Below are positions 10,087-21,672 of a stretch of 64,000 bases of DNA, one piece after another. A model generated the notes under the pieces. That model was not told where the DNA came from and searched no databases. It saw nothing but the letters and a program-made list of their open reading frames with translations. Source of the stretch: Dryomyza anilis (lineage: Eukaryota; Arthropoda; Insecta; Diptera; Dryomyzidae); NCBI GenBank assembly GCA_951804985.1, contig OX638131.1:58868351-58932350 (forward strand), read 5' to 3'. Every line of letters begins with the position of its first letter. Position 1 is the first letter of the stretch. The translations under genes were made by a program, and so were the position numbers.

Positions 10087-11407
10087 ATGTCTTCTGGCAA
10101 TGCAGAGGAATTTTTGGGAAGACATGGGGACTATCGCCGAGCAAAACCTTATGGATTTACACGGCAATGATAAGACCGATGATATCATATGCATCGGTAG
10201 TCTGGTTGAACAAGCTGTCGCGAAAGTGCGTGACAACTAGTCTTGCCAAGATTCAGAGAACCGTGTGTCTGGGTGTTACAGGTGCCTTTCCCACTACACC
10301 TGGTCCAGCACTGAATGCAATCTTAAACCTACCACCACTTGACATCTTCATCAGAGGCGAAGCCATGAAAGGCTGCTGGAGACTAAAACGAGGTGGTTTC
10401 TGGTTTAATGTTCCCTGGAATATCTCTGATATTGCACTTGACACTCCATTAGACACCTGTCTACTGGAGATGCCCTCTGATGCAATGATAACAGAAATAT
10501 TACCAAGACGAAATTTTGAGGTCTGCCAACCTGACATTCAAGACTGGCTAACGCCTGACTGTGAGCCAGGTAGAGGGTCACACCGCATTTTCACAGACGT
10601 CTCCAGAACCGATCAGGGATCTGGTGCTGGAGTGTTTGTGGAACCGAATGACCGCAGACTTCACTTCGCCTTAGGCGACAATGCCTCGGTATTTCAAGCC
10701 GAAGTCTATGCTATACTTATGGCTATGGACTACATTGCGGATAATAGATGGCAGAACAGGGATATATCAGTATGCAGCGATAGTCAGGCTGCTTTATGGC
10801 TTTGAACAACCCAGTCATCACTTCCAAAATTGTACGTCAATGCAGATCACGTCTCAACTGTGTTGGTAAATACAATACACTGAAACTGATTTGGGTGCCG
10901 GGCCATAAAGGAGTTTCGGGCAATGAAACATCTGACGAACTAGCACGTGCTGGATCTGAGGATAATCCAATTGGACCAGAACCTGTGCTTGGACTACCTG
11001 CATCTACGGGAAAATTGGTCATCAGCTCTTGGGTCGCCTCTGCACACAAGAGCAGATGGCTGAATGAGACGAAATACAGATTCTCCAAGCTCATGACACC
11101 GACGATAACCAAAAGATCGGCCTCGTTTCTACTTTCCTAATGTAGAAAGGAGTGCAGAAAACTGACGGGACTTCTAACGAGACACAACGCATGTGAAAAA
11201 CACATGAACGCAATCGGAGTGGCCGAAAGCGCCTCATGTTCTGCCTGCTACGAAGAAACTGGCACCACAGAGCACTATCTCTGTGACTGTCCAGCATTTT
11301 CTAGAATTAGAAGGCAGATCTTTGGCACAGACGTGATGAGAGAGGATCAGCTTCACTCTTTATCACACAATAGCCTTCTTAGATTCAATAATGAATCTAA
11401 GAAGTAA
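10042..11407 (+). pseudogene. LINE A ORF2 C-terminus: RNase H and zinc motif
   Basis: RT thumb/connection (10042-10560) runs into RNase H: the first Asp in FTDVSRT (about 10590), Glu in FQAEVYAI (about 10695), Asp in CSDSQAAL (about 10777). After a frameshift near 10800 come WVPGHKGVSGNE and SDELA (10890-10940). After another break near 11140, a Cys/His motif C-x2-C...TTEHYLCDC (11240-11292) leads to the stop at 11407. RNase H removes the RNA template in I/LOA-type elements. Three frames are needed to read it, so it is a relic. Confidence 0.85.
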
Positions 11408-11731
11408 CATTAAAAACCAGGGAACTGGGTCACAGCACAATGATTATAACCCTGTCTGAGTGCTGTGGCTCTATCTTTTATCCCACATTATTAAGAAAGA
11501 AAAAATCGTAATGAAAAGTAATCGTAATCCAACTTACACAACTATGTTTTTAATACATTTTGTCTTCTTTTTTTAAATACTAAAGAAGTGGGTTTAACAT
11601 TATTTTCTATTTTTTGCAAATTATTACAAAAAAGCCGATGTTTTACGTTCAGCCGATGAAAACGATCGGCTCCAAGCCATTTTTAGCCGCCGCCGCCGAA
11701 AAATTGTCATAGGCTCGGACCTCTGCTATAA

Positions 11732-12270
11732 ATACCCTACACATATGTGATAATGTGCGCGGGTACTTTTAAAAGTGGTGCATAGGTCACGAGGGTATAC
11801 GAATCCTAAAAATAACTCAAAACTTGCAATCGCTACACCTACCAGGTACCGAATTTCGATTTTTTTGTTTAAGTAACCACAAGTCGGTTCGCGTGATAGC
11901 ATTATTTTTAAATATTTTAGTATAAATTGAATATATATTTTACCAAGTAAGTTCATTTAAAATCGGACACAGTAAAATTCCGTTGTAGATATAAATTTTA
12001 TATAAAGGTATTTGAACATAAGAGGTCGGTTCTCAGGTCACAACAGACCGATCATGCCAATTTTCTTGTTCACAGCTTAGATACATAAGCTTAGATATAT
12101 AAGTAATCTAAATCTAAAGTTCCATTGATCTAGCTCTTCTACTTTTCCTGTAATCATGATCTCAACAAACTGACAGTGGGACAGACAGACGGACATCGCT
12201 AATGCTTCCTTCTGGGTGTTACCAACAGCGTACCAAACTGAATATACCATTTCACTCTAGTGTAGGGTAT
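11732..12270 (-). mobile_element. Repeat family Y, copy 1
   Basis: About 540 bp bounded by CCCTACAC...GTGTAGGG inverted termini next to TA dinucleotides. The body matches 26909-27451 in the opposite orientation. Shared blocks include GGTATATTCAGTTTGGTACG, the TGTCCGTCTGTC-type motif and CTAGATCAA. It is non-coding, probably a non-autonomous DNA element. Similar fly repeats are known; I cannot name the family. Confidence 0.75.
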
Positions 12271-12399
12271 ACAAATTTCGTTGAAATTCAACATTTTGCA
12301 TTCAGTTAAATGACTGTAGCACGCAACCATAAGTTCAATATTTAAAGGTAATAAATTGCTCTTTCTAATTGTTAACTCGTTTTTAAAACATTTAATACA

Positions 12400-13835
12400 A
12401 TCATAATAAGAAATGATGGTCCGAAAGTTTTAAAACCGATATTGGTGGTCAGCACATAATTTAAAAATAAAATTGACACCATCACATCAAACATCTAAAT
12501 TAGAAGTTTCATTGATCTAGCTCTCTCTTCTAATTTTGTTGTCTAACTTTTCTGTAATCGTGATTTCAACAGTAAGACAGAGGGACAGACCGACGGACAT
12601 CGCTAAATCGACTCAGGAGGTCATGCTGATCAAGAATATATGACACCCTAAAAGAAAAAATGAAACAAAATTTTATTTCAAATAAAAAATATTTTACATT
12701 TTTTGTCAGAGCAAAAACGAGATATATCAAGTGATCGAAGTAAAACAAAGCATAAATAAATTTGAATACTTAAAATAAATAAAATAAAGTCAGAGCAAAA
12801 ACAACATAAAGTTTTATCTCGTTTTTTCGCTCACTTTTTTTATGTTGTGAAATTACTCTGAGTTTGAATTGATTTGGATTATAGTATACTGGATGTAGTA
12901 ATGTTGTAGTTCATGGCGTATTTGATGTACACAGCATCACCTTGGGTGAGCCACTAGGATCTATTAACAGATTAGGGCTGTTTGCAGAATGTAAACTACT
13001 TAGTCAATTGGTAAATTAACTGAAATAACTCCCCCGCCCCGGTGGGGAGATGAGTACGATTAAAAGTGAATACTCGTTATAGATTTAAAACACGTTGCTC
13101 GTGAACGAGAGTGTAGATTTTCTTCAATTTACTCTTTATTCACGAAGGTGAAGCCACTAATATTTTCTATGTTATTCATATTCATAAGTGATTAAGATCA
13201 AATTTTGCAGCTTTATTTTATTCACGCCGTAGTTAGTGTTGCATTTTGTCGTAATGATCAGCAAAATTTTTTAACCAACATTTTTTTATTTCGGAAATTG
13301 ATTGCGGTCTTTATAGGATGGTCAATGGAGTGGTCAATGACCACTGGGTCATCTTTGACACAAAAATAGTTATTTCAGATATCGATTACGGACTTCATGG
13401 GATGCCTAATTGCACCTTCTGGAGTGGTAAATGATCACTTCAACCAATTTTGACCCAAATATTTTTTTGCAGAAATCGATTGTGAACTTCATGGGATGCC
13501 TAATGGTCCCATTTGGAGTGGTCAATGACCACCAAGATGGATCAAAAAAAAAATCAAAATTTTGACCCAAAAATATGTACTTCGTAAATCGATGGCGGAC
13601 TTCATGGCATGCCTAGCCTAATGGTACCATTTGGAGTGGTACCAATTTTTGACCCCAAACATGTCATTGCGGAAATCGATTGCGGACACATGGAGTGCCT
13701 AATTGCACCTTCTGAAGTGTCAATGACCTCTTTTGCTCTGAGGGTGTCATATATACTTTTCCATACCGGGGATGCTTCCTTATGGGTGTTACAAACGGCA
13801 CACAGTGTGCCCTCAGGTGAAATTCAGTATGTCAG
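12400..13835 (-). mobile_element. Repeat family Y, copy 3, split by an insertion
   Basis: The internal part of Y (12400-12640, with the GACAGACCGACGGACATCGC-type motif) stops at AAGAATATA. It resumes at 13747 with TATATACTTTTCCATACC and GGGTGTTACAAACGGC. Copy 26909-27451 has these two parts adjacent, so the 1.1 kb between them is a later insertion. Confidence 0.75.
12641..13749. mobile_element. 1.1-kb inverted-repeat element with internal tandem array
   Basis: It begins TGACACCCTAAAAGA and ends with the inverted counterpart CTGAGGGTGTCA, and sits in a TATA target inside repeat Y. The right part (13292-13730) is a tandem array of about five diverged 85-110-bp units carrying AAATCGATTGCGGACTTCAT and GGAGTGGTCAATGACCAC. 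No coding region. Class unknown. Confidence 0.7.
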
Positions 13836-13839
13836 ATGT

Positions 13840-13925
13840 TCAGATGTCAATCCCGGACAATTTTTCAATCCCGAAATTTCGGGACTAAAAAATTTGAATC
13901 CCGGGATTAGTCCCGTGATTTAAAA
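13840..13925 (+). repeat. Solo end of the CCCGGG-palindrome family
   Basis: A cluster of AATCCCGGGATT and ATTTCGGGA palindromes preceded by CAGATGTCAATCCCGG. It matches the ends of the element at 55079-57306. Only one end is present. Confidence 0.6.
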
Positions 13926-14249
13926 AAATAATAGCAAAGGCATAAAATAACCATATTTATGTTTGAATAATGAACAATTATAATGCTTAAGGCTCAAACA
14001 AAACTCATATATTCAAATGCATCTGTTTTCAGGTTGGGTATTCAAATGTACTTGCAAGCTGCAAAAAAAAGAGCTCTCCCAAACATATTTTTGCAGGCAT
14101 TACATATATCTTTGGAGCTTTATGCAAACAAAAGTATTATTTCATTGCCAAACATTATTATAATAACAGCCAAACATATTTTTCGTTGTTTTCGTTGAAA
14201 CATATTTATGTTCAGAATATATAAGTTTTGGCGTTCTTGCAAACATATA

Positions 14250-15488
14250 TGGGCCATTCCACACCAAATCGACAAAAAAAGTCAAATTTGAAAATTTTCC
14301 TTTTGAATTTCAATAACATTTGGGCAACTGATAAAGGGTATCCAGATATGTACTGACCATTTTTTTTATTTTTTTTCACCCACTACTTCCAGAGAAACAG
14401 TGGCTCAAAGTTACAAAAAATGGGCCAAACATCAATTTTGTATGGTTGTTTATATTTAAATATCTCTTAAACTAGAAATGCTAGAAACTCCATTGATGGC
14501 TCGTTTTAAAGCTAATAGAACAGGCTTTCAGAAAAATTAAGTTATGACTTCTAAACGAGAACATGTGATCCGTGGTCATTATCCTTGCACTTCAAAATAG
14601 ATGTCCTTTTAAAATTTTGAAAAAAATCCTAAGTTTTCGTCAATTTATTATAAATGTTCATGAAAATTTCAAAAATAATTTTCTAAATTTTTATTTATTT
14701 TTTGTATACAAAAAAAAATCTAGAGTAAAAGTTGTAATAATTCTTGAATATATAAATAACTCTGATTTTTATATGAAGTCAGTTTTATCATATTCAATCT
14801 AGTTTTTGAGATATTGATTTTGGCATATAGTTTTTACGATTTTCGAAAAATGGTATATATCTCAATAACTAGATACAATTTCATGAAACATTTTCGAAAT
14901 CAGAGTTACAAATTCATTGAAAAATTATTGCAAATTTTACTTTTGAAAAAAAAATATATTTTTTTCAATACAAAAAATATGTAAAAATATGATGCCATCA
15001 AAATACCATCTTGAAATTTAACATGAACATTTATATTAAATCAACCAAAATATATGATTTTTTTCAGAATTTTATAAAAGGGACCTTTTTAAGGACATCC
15101 ATTTTGAAGTGCATGGGTTATTACCACGGGCCACATGTTCAAGTTTAGTAGTAACAACTAAATTTGTATAAAAGCTTGTTCTATTAGCTTTAAAACGAAC
15201 CATCAACGGAGTTTCTGGTATTTCAACTTTAAGAGATATTGAAATATGGTCAACGGAGTTTCTGGTATTTCAACTTTAAGAGATATTGAAATATGGTTGT
15301 TCATATAAAAGTGATTTTTGGCCCATTTTTTGTAAATTTGAACCACTGTATCTCTGGAAGTAGTGGGCGAAAAAATAAAACAAAAATTGATCAATGCATA
15401 TCTTGATACCCTTTATCAGTTGTGCAAATTTCATTGAAATCAAAGAAAATGAGTTCCAACCGCTGGTCGAGTTGGTGTGGAATGGCCC
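14250..15488. mobile_element. Giant palindromic (foldback) element, 1.24 kb
   Basis: The ends are inverted repeats (GGGCCATTCCACACCAAATC at 14250; complement ending at 15488). The inverted match continues inward for several hundred bases per arm: the CACTTCAAAATAGATGTCC block of the left arm pairs with GGACATCCATTTTGAAGTG of the right, and TTGAGATATTGAT near the centre with a counterpart near 14863. The centre lies near 14850-14870. The right arm has a perfect 47-bp tandem duplication (15204-15250, 15251-15297). No protein is encoded. A transcript in either direction could fold into a very long hairpin. Confidence 0.85.
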
Positions 15489-15492
15489 ATAT

Positions 15493-16772
15493 AAGGACTG
15501 CGTCGAATAAAATTGTCCGTTACATATCTTCCCATAATGTGCTATTGCAAGATTCAAATTTTAAAAAAATTGATCATAGTAGCTCTAAATTAAATGGCAA
15601 AAATAATTTGTGTCAGTTATAGTCAATACACAATTTATTTAACGCGAAAATGGCAAACGAAGTGGAAGAGCGAGAAAATATAATTAAAATTTTTCAAAAA
15701 CAACCTAGTTGGTATTTTAAAAAAATTGCCAAGGAGGTAGGGGCTAACCCTAAGACCATTTCTCGCATTATCAACCGCTTTAAGGAAGACCTGAGTATTG
15801 ATCGGAAGAAAGGTTCTGGTAAAAAAAAAGGACCACATGATCGTGAAAAGTCAAAGAAATTTGTGAATATTTTAAAGAAAGATCCAAGCATATCCGGAAG
15901 GAAATTGGCGAGAAAGGCGGATTGCTCAAAATCTTTCGTGCGCAGGACTAAGACAGAAGCTGGGCTGAAGACGTACAAGGTCCAAAAAGTACCGGATAGA
16001 AATGCCTTCAAGAATGAAACCGCAAAACAACGAACTAAAAAACTGAACCAAGATTTTTTTAAAAAATTCGATTGCTGCATAATGGACGACGAAACTTATG
16101 TTTTAGCGGACTTTTCACAGCTACCTGGGCAGGAATTTTATACAGCCGATTCTCGAGGAAATGTCGCTGAAAAATTCAAATCAAAAAAATGACAAAATTC
16201 CCAAAGAAATTCCTTGTTTGGCAGGCAATTTGCAGTTGTGGAAAAAGGAGAAGCTCATTCGTGACATCGGGTACAATTAATAGCGAAATATATGTGAAGG
16301 AATGCTTGCAAAAGAGATTGCTTTTATTTTTACGCCAACATGAAGTGTCCACATTTTTTTGGCCTGACCTCGCTTCATGTCACTACAGCAAAACAGAGTG
16401 GAACCAACAAAATGCAGTGATTTTGGTGCCTACAGAAGCCAATCCAACAAACTGTCCAGAACTCAGGCCGATTGAGAGATACTGGAGATGAAGACAACAA
16501 TAAAAGTGGACAAAGACCTTCAAGACTTTAAAAGAAAGTGGTTTTCAGCAGCTGTGAGGGTGTCGGACACTACCATTACAACATTAATGGAAGAGGTTCC
16601 GGAAAAATTAAAACTTTTTATTAAAAAATATTAATTTCTGTTTTTTTTATATTTTTTTTATGAATCTAAAAATAATTTGCAAAATAAAATATTTTATTCT
16701 ATAAAAATTCGATTACTAGATTTCTAGATTTTTTCATTTTTGTAGCGGACAATTTTATTCGACGCAGTCCTT
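15493..16772 (+). mobile_element. Tc1/mariner-superfamily transposon with perfect 27-bp TIRs
   Basis: The terminal inverted repeats at 15493-15519 and 16746-16772 are identical over 27 bases (ends AAGGACTGCGTCG...). The left flank is TA and the right flank reads TG, a TA duplication with one change. It is inserted in element X, directly beside the palindrome. The perfect TIRs indicate a fairly recent insertion even though the transposase is frameshifted. Confidence 0.92.
15650..16629 (+). pseudogene. Transposase of the mariner-like element, two frameshifts
   Basis: It is a cut-and-paste transposase of the IS630-Tc1-mariner superfamily. The N-terminal part (15650-16192) has two helix-turn-helix regions (about residues 22-48 and 68-102), then IMDDETYV with the first catalytic Asp at 146/147. 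A length change in the A-run at 16183-16189 shifts the frame. The second part (16189-16491) has WPDLASCHYSK with the second Asp and CPELRPIERYW with the last acidic residue about 35 residues later. A second shift near 16488 precedes a 46-codon tail ending about 16634. The start follows the TIR by 130 bases. Confidence 0.88.
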
Positions 16773-17407
16773 GTGTTTGAAAGTGAAAAACATTTTGTTC
16801 ACATGTAAACATATTTATGTTTACATTTAATTCTCACGTAAAAAAGTAAATTTAGTGCCAATAACTTCTTTACTCAATACTCATTTTTCCCTTTTTTAAA
16901 TTACATTTTTTTATTCATATTACATAATTATAAACTTAAACTTTTATTTTTGATTACACATCTTTTATTTATACTTAATAATTTTATACAGCGTTGTTAT
17001 TTAATTCTGATTTCGTAATACCAAACATACATATAATCAAAATAATGCTATTATTTTTTAATTCGTTGTCACCCAGTAACAATCACGAATATCCAAATAC
17101 ATATAATTCAAAGAACCTTTTATTGACGTTGGGTGTGTTAATTAGCGGAAATATTAAACATACATATATTAATATCTGATGAAAAATATATATATTTCTA
17201 CAGAAACATTAATATAGTAAATTCATGTAAATCAGCGATTAAAGCAATATATGTTTAAATATCGTATAATAATATTTCAATCTGAGCAAAATAATCATAC
17301 AATTCAATTATAATGTAATTAGATTTTATTCCTAATATTTATATGGTGATTTCGAATTACGTTATAACTACATTCAAACATATTTAAACAAATCTTTTCT
17401 ATCCGTG

Positions 17408-18298
17408 TGGTATCCAAAATACAAAATCCGCGATATATAAACCCCAGTTGATCATCAAACATTTTTTAATACTTTTTATTGAAAAATTATTTTTTATTAA
17501 AAATATAAGAAAATTTTAATTTTTAATGAACAATCAAATTTTTATTGGGTTATTGGCTTTTTGTGGAAAACAATATTTTATAAAAAAAATTATAATTTAA
17601 AAAAAAATAGTTCATAGTGGACACATTTTTTTAAAGTTATATGTGATTTTTAATTAATAACAATTTTCAAAATTAACTCAATTTAGGAACGTGGATTTAT
17701 TTATGTAAACTCAATCGTTTGAGTGGATTTTATACTATTAGTTTAATCGAATTCAGATTTTGTAAAAAGAGTTCTTCTCGGTCAAATGGATTTTATATGA
17801 TTCAAATTTGTAGTACGCACAATTTGATTGTAATGAATGCGAAAAATAGTGAAAAACGTTAGTTTTAGACCCAAATGAAAAAATGTTAGGGTTATGTATT
17901 TTATTATTAATAAAGGTTATAAAGGTTTCATTCAGAGATAACGGTTCCAGTTTTATCGCTATTCGAAACCCGGATTTAATTCACCAGCATAGTTGATAGC
18001 AAATCTTTCGACTGTCTTCAAAATACAAATTAGTTAATATTATAAGACCGTCATGATATTGTAATTATTTACAATTTTGAAGTACTTTCTGTATTTCGAA
18101 TCGAAATACTACACTGTTCGGCTCAAAATTCTCCCCGTTTGCATTAATATCATTTCTATATAATTTTAATGTGCTGATTCGAACTGCGTTTTTATTTTTT
18201 TAGCTATAAAATTGTAAAGTCAATTTTTTTTTTTTTATTTATACAATAGTTTTATTTACTTATGCTCTATTAAAACATTTTTAGGAATATATATATAG

Positions 18299-18346
<48 letters not shown>

Positions 18347-18590
18347 TGACTTTGGACTTTGAAAAGTAAAAAAAAAAATTAAAAACTTGAACTTTTACCA
18401 GTGTTGCCAGATAGGTTAAATACATTTTGGATAAGTTTAACAGATTCTCAGTAATGTTATCTATCAAAAAAATATAACAAAAGTACATGTTACTGAAGAA
18501 AAAAAATACTTACAGAGATTTGCGTAAAAGTCCAATTTTCCAAAAAAAAAAAATTAAAAAATGGAAAATAAAAAAAAATGTTTGACTTTA
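17408..18590. other. AT-rich DNA, no gene seen
   Basis: Nothing coding is supported. It contains an (AT)n microsatellite at about 18289-18341. Confidence 0.5.
18289..18341. repeat. (AT)n microsatellite
   Basis: Two GGAATATATATA starts followed by about 20 uninterrupted AT units. Confidence 0.9.
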
Positions 18591-20396
18591 CAGAGAAAAA
18601 AATCCGACGTACTCTCTACTCATAAATGGATAATCATCGGAGAGTAAAAACTTTACTACTCATGAGTGTTGTCTTCAACTCATTTATTTTTCTCTACACG
18701 AGGGAGTAGCATTACGCATTTTATCTTTTTCTCATACTCATAAAAGTACAAGGCAAATTGTATAATCATGGTGCTCATTTTTTGTATGTATGCAACGAGT
18801 AAGCGGTGTTGCCAGACGAGTTGCGTTGAAACTTGAAATGTTTTATTTTATAAATAATGCCCGATTTACATTGGCTGCATTCAGCGATCTCAACAGTTTC
18901 GAAATTGCCGTTTATAATTATTTGAGTTAAAATGTGATTGAATGTCATCGAATGTTATCGATAACAAAAAATGGACAGGTCTGATTTTATGAATGAAATA
19001 GCACAATTGAAGAAGTTTTTTAAAATCAATTTAAGAATATTAAAGAATATATCTTTTTTTCCAAATCTTTTTATTAATTTATAAACTCTCTTTTATAAAT
19101 GCACTAATGCTGAAAACCAAAACCTACGCACAGCTCAGCCAACAAACATTAAACAAATTCGCAACGTTTTTCCAATTAACACGAAATCCAAATATAAATG
19201 TTGCATTGTGCGATCTCAATACGGGATTTTTTTTTACATATTTTTTAAATGTATTTCAAAACCTTTATAATCATTCCAAATAATGAATAAAAAAAAGAAG
19301 AAAATTTGTTATAAATGTAAATATAGTAAATAATATTTATATTTGCATTTTTTTAGAAATATATCAATACAGATTGTCAACACTGATCGCTGCATATACA
19401 AACAACAAACATATGCGAATATAACAAGACAGCATCAAGCTTGTGATCTTTTTATTCGAGAACATATTTTTGTACAAGCTGTACTGTGTTGCTAGCAGTG
19501 TTTTGCTGCTGTGTCTAGCTTTTGTCATGCGATATATACAGGGTACCACGAAAACTTCAATGTATATATATACGTATATGTATATTATATATACATAATG
19601 ACGTCGCTGTTTTAAAAATCATGTAATTTACGTATAAATTTAGCAAAAATTAATCATGATATCCAGCAAAGAATAATAAAAATGATTTGGTATTTGTTTA
19701 TATTATAGCAGGGACAAAATGTTTGGATTTTTAATTCGCTTTTATTTGTTGTAATACTTAGTAATTTAAAGCGCGAGATATTTGCAAACCATTTTTCCCA
19801 CTGTTTCCCGCTGTTGAAAGCTCGGTAAAAATGTTATTGGTTGATATCTCATAAAATGATGCATAGAAAATTATATAACCCACATTTTAGAATGTTGCAG
19901 GTCATTTCCCATAATATGCTTGAACATTTGTTGGCATATTTGGTTTATGGTTTATGTCAATCGATAGACACTTTAAAAACAAACATTTAATGCCTTTACA
20001 TAAATATTTTATCTTGTACATATAAAAAGTTATAGCAAAAAAACAATATGAATTATATAATTTTACACAACATTTCAAAAATACCGCAGATGGGAAGATT
20101 TCAACAGAAATGGCAACAATGATGTTACACTTTGCAAGTCTGTAGAGTGAGTAGATCAACGCATTCTCTTTGTCCTTGAACAAATATGAGTTGACGAAAA
20201 GTGAGAGTTTGCTTGTTGCACTCTCTCATGTGTAATGCAGATGGAGAGGTGAAACGCAAAACTCTCTTGTGAGTAGCAAAATCTCTACTCACAAAACGCG
20301 ACTCTCTTATGAGTTGTGAGTTTGCCGTATATTTTCTGCATATTTTGCAAAACTCATGAGTTTGAGTGAGCGTGAGTGAGGATTTCCGAACTCTGT
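18590..20396 (+). mobile_element. hAT-like repeat H, copy 1 (left end lost, internal insertion)
   Basis: It matches 27959-29311 in order: CTCTACTCATAAATGGATAA, GCGGTGTTGCCAGACGAG, CATTGGCTGCATTCAGCGAT, TATACGTATATGTATATTAT, and the right end GTGAGTGAGGATTTCCGAAC ending in CTCTG. The usual left terminus is missing. About 0.55 kb at 18980-19535 has no counterpart in copy 2 and looks like an extra insertion. No transposase is encoded. Confidence 0.75.
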
Positions 20397-20431
20397 AATA
20401 AAGTACTTTTGTCCTATTAACAAAGTAAATT

Positions 20432-20590
20432 TGTATGATATACAAATTTATTTTGTTAGATGAATAAATTTATTTTATTCGACGAACAAATTTATTTTGT
20501 TCTATAAACAAATTTGTTTTGTTCTATAAACAAATTTATTTTGTACTATAAACAAATTTATTTTGTACTATAAACAAATTTATTTTTTAG
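20432..20590 (+). repeat. 22-bp tandem repeat, about seven units
   Basis: Units of ACAAATTTATTTTGTACTAT plus AA, identical in the last three and more diverged leftwards. Confidence 0.85.
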
Positions 20591-21600
20591 TACGTCCTGT
20601 GCCTTTATAATAAGGAGAAAAAATTGTGTGTCAATTTCCCTTCTTATTATAAAGTCACAAAGACCCTCATCTTGCAAGATCCCTGTGATGGAAAATTTTA
20701 AAGTCGTGTCTTGAAGGCTTCTTATTACACAGTGTCGTGCCACTTTTATTTTAATCCCACCTTCCTCCAGAAGAAGGAGAGAAGTGGCTAAAATCAGCAA
20801 ATGGCTGTTGAGACTCCTTCAGTATTCCATACAAACTATTTAAAGTATATTTTTAATATTATAATACTCTAAAACTGCACTACATTTTAATAATGTAGTG
20901 CAAACGCTAACACAGCAGAACATAATGGAATGAATAGTCCGTTCAGACAACAAATTAGTTTTGTTCGTATAACAGAGCATTATTTAGATTTTAACAAAAA
21001 CCATTGTAATTTTAACAAAATGCTAAATAATAATGATTTTGTTTTATTAACAAGTATATAAAGTTCTTTTTGGTTAAATACACAAATGAAATTTTGTAAG
21101 ACATACAAGTATTTGTAAATATAACAAGTACTGGAAAATGACTGGTACGGGTAACAAAATGTTTGTGAGAAGAACAAAAAGTTAAAAAAAATCGCTGTTT
21201 TATATACAAAAACATGTTAATGCAACAATGAGACATTAACAAATTCTTATTTGTTAGTAATACCACAGGAATTTTTTATGTGTATATATAAATATGTAGT
21301 CTACAAAAATTAAAAAAAAAAATCTTGTTCCGGTATATGTCTTTAAAACTAATCAATACATTTTCTCATAAAATCACATTTTCTTTAGATATCAATGTAA
21401 GTTTTTCATAAACAAAAGAATTTTAAAAATCGGATAAGTTTTGTATTTTTTACAATTTTTGAAAAAATTTCATGAAAAAAAAATCTCAACTTTACTGATT
21501 TTTATCTCCATATCCATGAAAAGATACAAACTCCAATTTTAAAACTTGAATTTTGAAATCGGTTAAGTGGTTCCGAAAATACTGAATTTCACCCGATTTA
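20591..21600. other. AT-rich DNA, no gene seen
   Basis: An imperfect inverted pair of TTTATAATAAGGAGAAAAAAT and TTCCCTTCTTATTATAAAG lies at 20605-20655. Otherwise no recognisable feature. Confidence 0.4.
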
Positions 21601-21605
21601 AGAGT

Positions 21606-21672
21606 GTTTGGGCACACTGTGCGGCGTACCAAACTGAATATACCCTTTCACTCTTAGTGTAGGGTATAAAAA
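21606..21672 (-). repeat. Repeat family Y, terminal fragment
   Basis: GCGTACCAAACTGAATATAC and the GTGTAGGGTATA end are present, matching the end of repeat Y; the rest is absent. Confidence 0.65.

Larger units (their letters stand above)
6962..11516 (+). mobile_element. LINE A: RNase H-bearing non-LTR retrotransposon (LOA/I-like)
   Basis: The order is 5' UTR (6962-7169), ORF1, ORF2 endonuclease, reverse transcriptase, RNase H and C-terminal zinc motif, ending in an A/T-rich tail. It is flanked by a 10-bp direct repeat, AGTAATCGTA, at 6952-6961 and 11517-11526, the probable target-site duplication. The 5' UTR begins with a possible 7-bp stem (CCCCCAC 6967-6973 with GTGGGGG 6996-7002). ORF2 is broken by deletions and frameshifts. 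The RT signatures and downstream RNase H place it in the I/LOA group; the exact clade is inference. Confidence 0.88.
14051..17407 (+). mobile_element. AT-rich element X, copy 1, interrupted by two insertions
   Basis: The outer parts (14051-14249 and 16773-17407) align with the single element at 46964-47957: AGCTGCAAAAAAAAGAGCTC, CAAAAGTATTATTTCATTGC, AACATACATATAATCAAAAT and the terminal TTTTCTATCCGTG. The 2.5 kb between them is the palindrome (14250-15488) followed by the mariner copy. X has no coding capacity. Its ends and the TA target in copy 2 suggest a Tc1/mariner-type non-autonomous element. Confidence 0.8.

Noticed and set aside
15694..16080. 128-codon minus-strand frame
   Set aside because: Antisense shadow of the mariner transposase.
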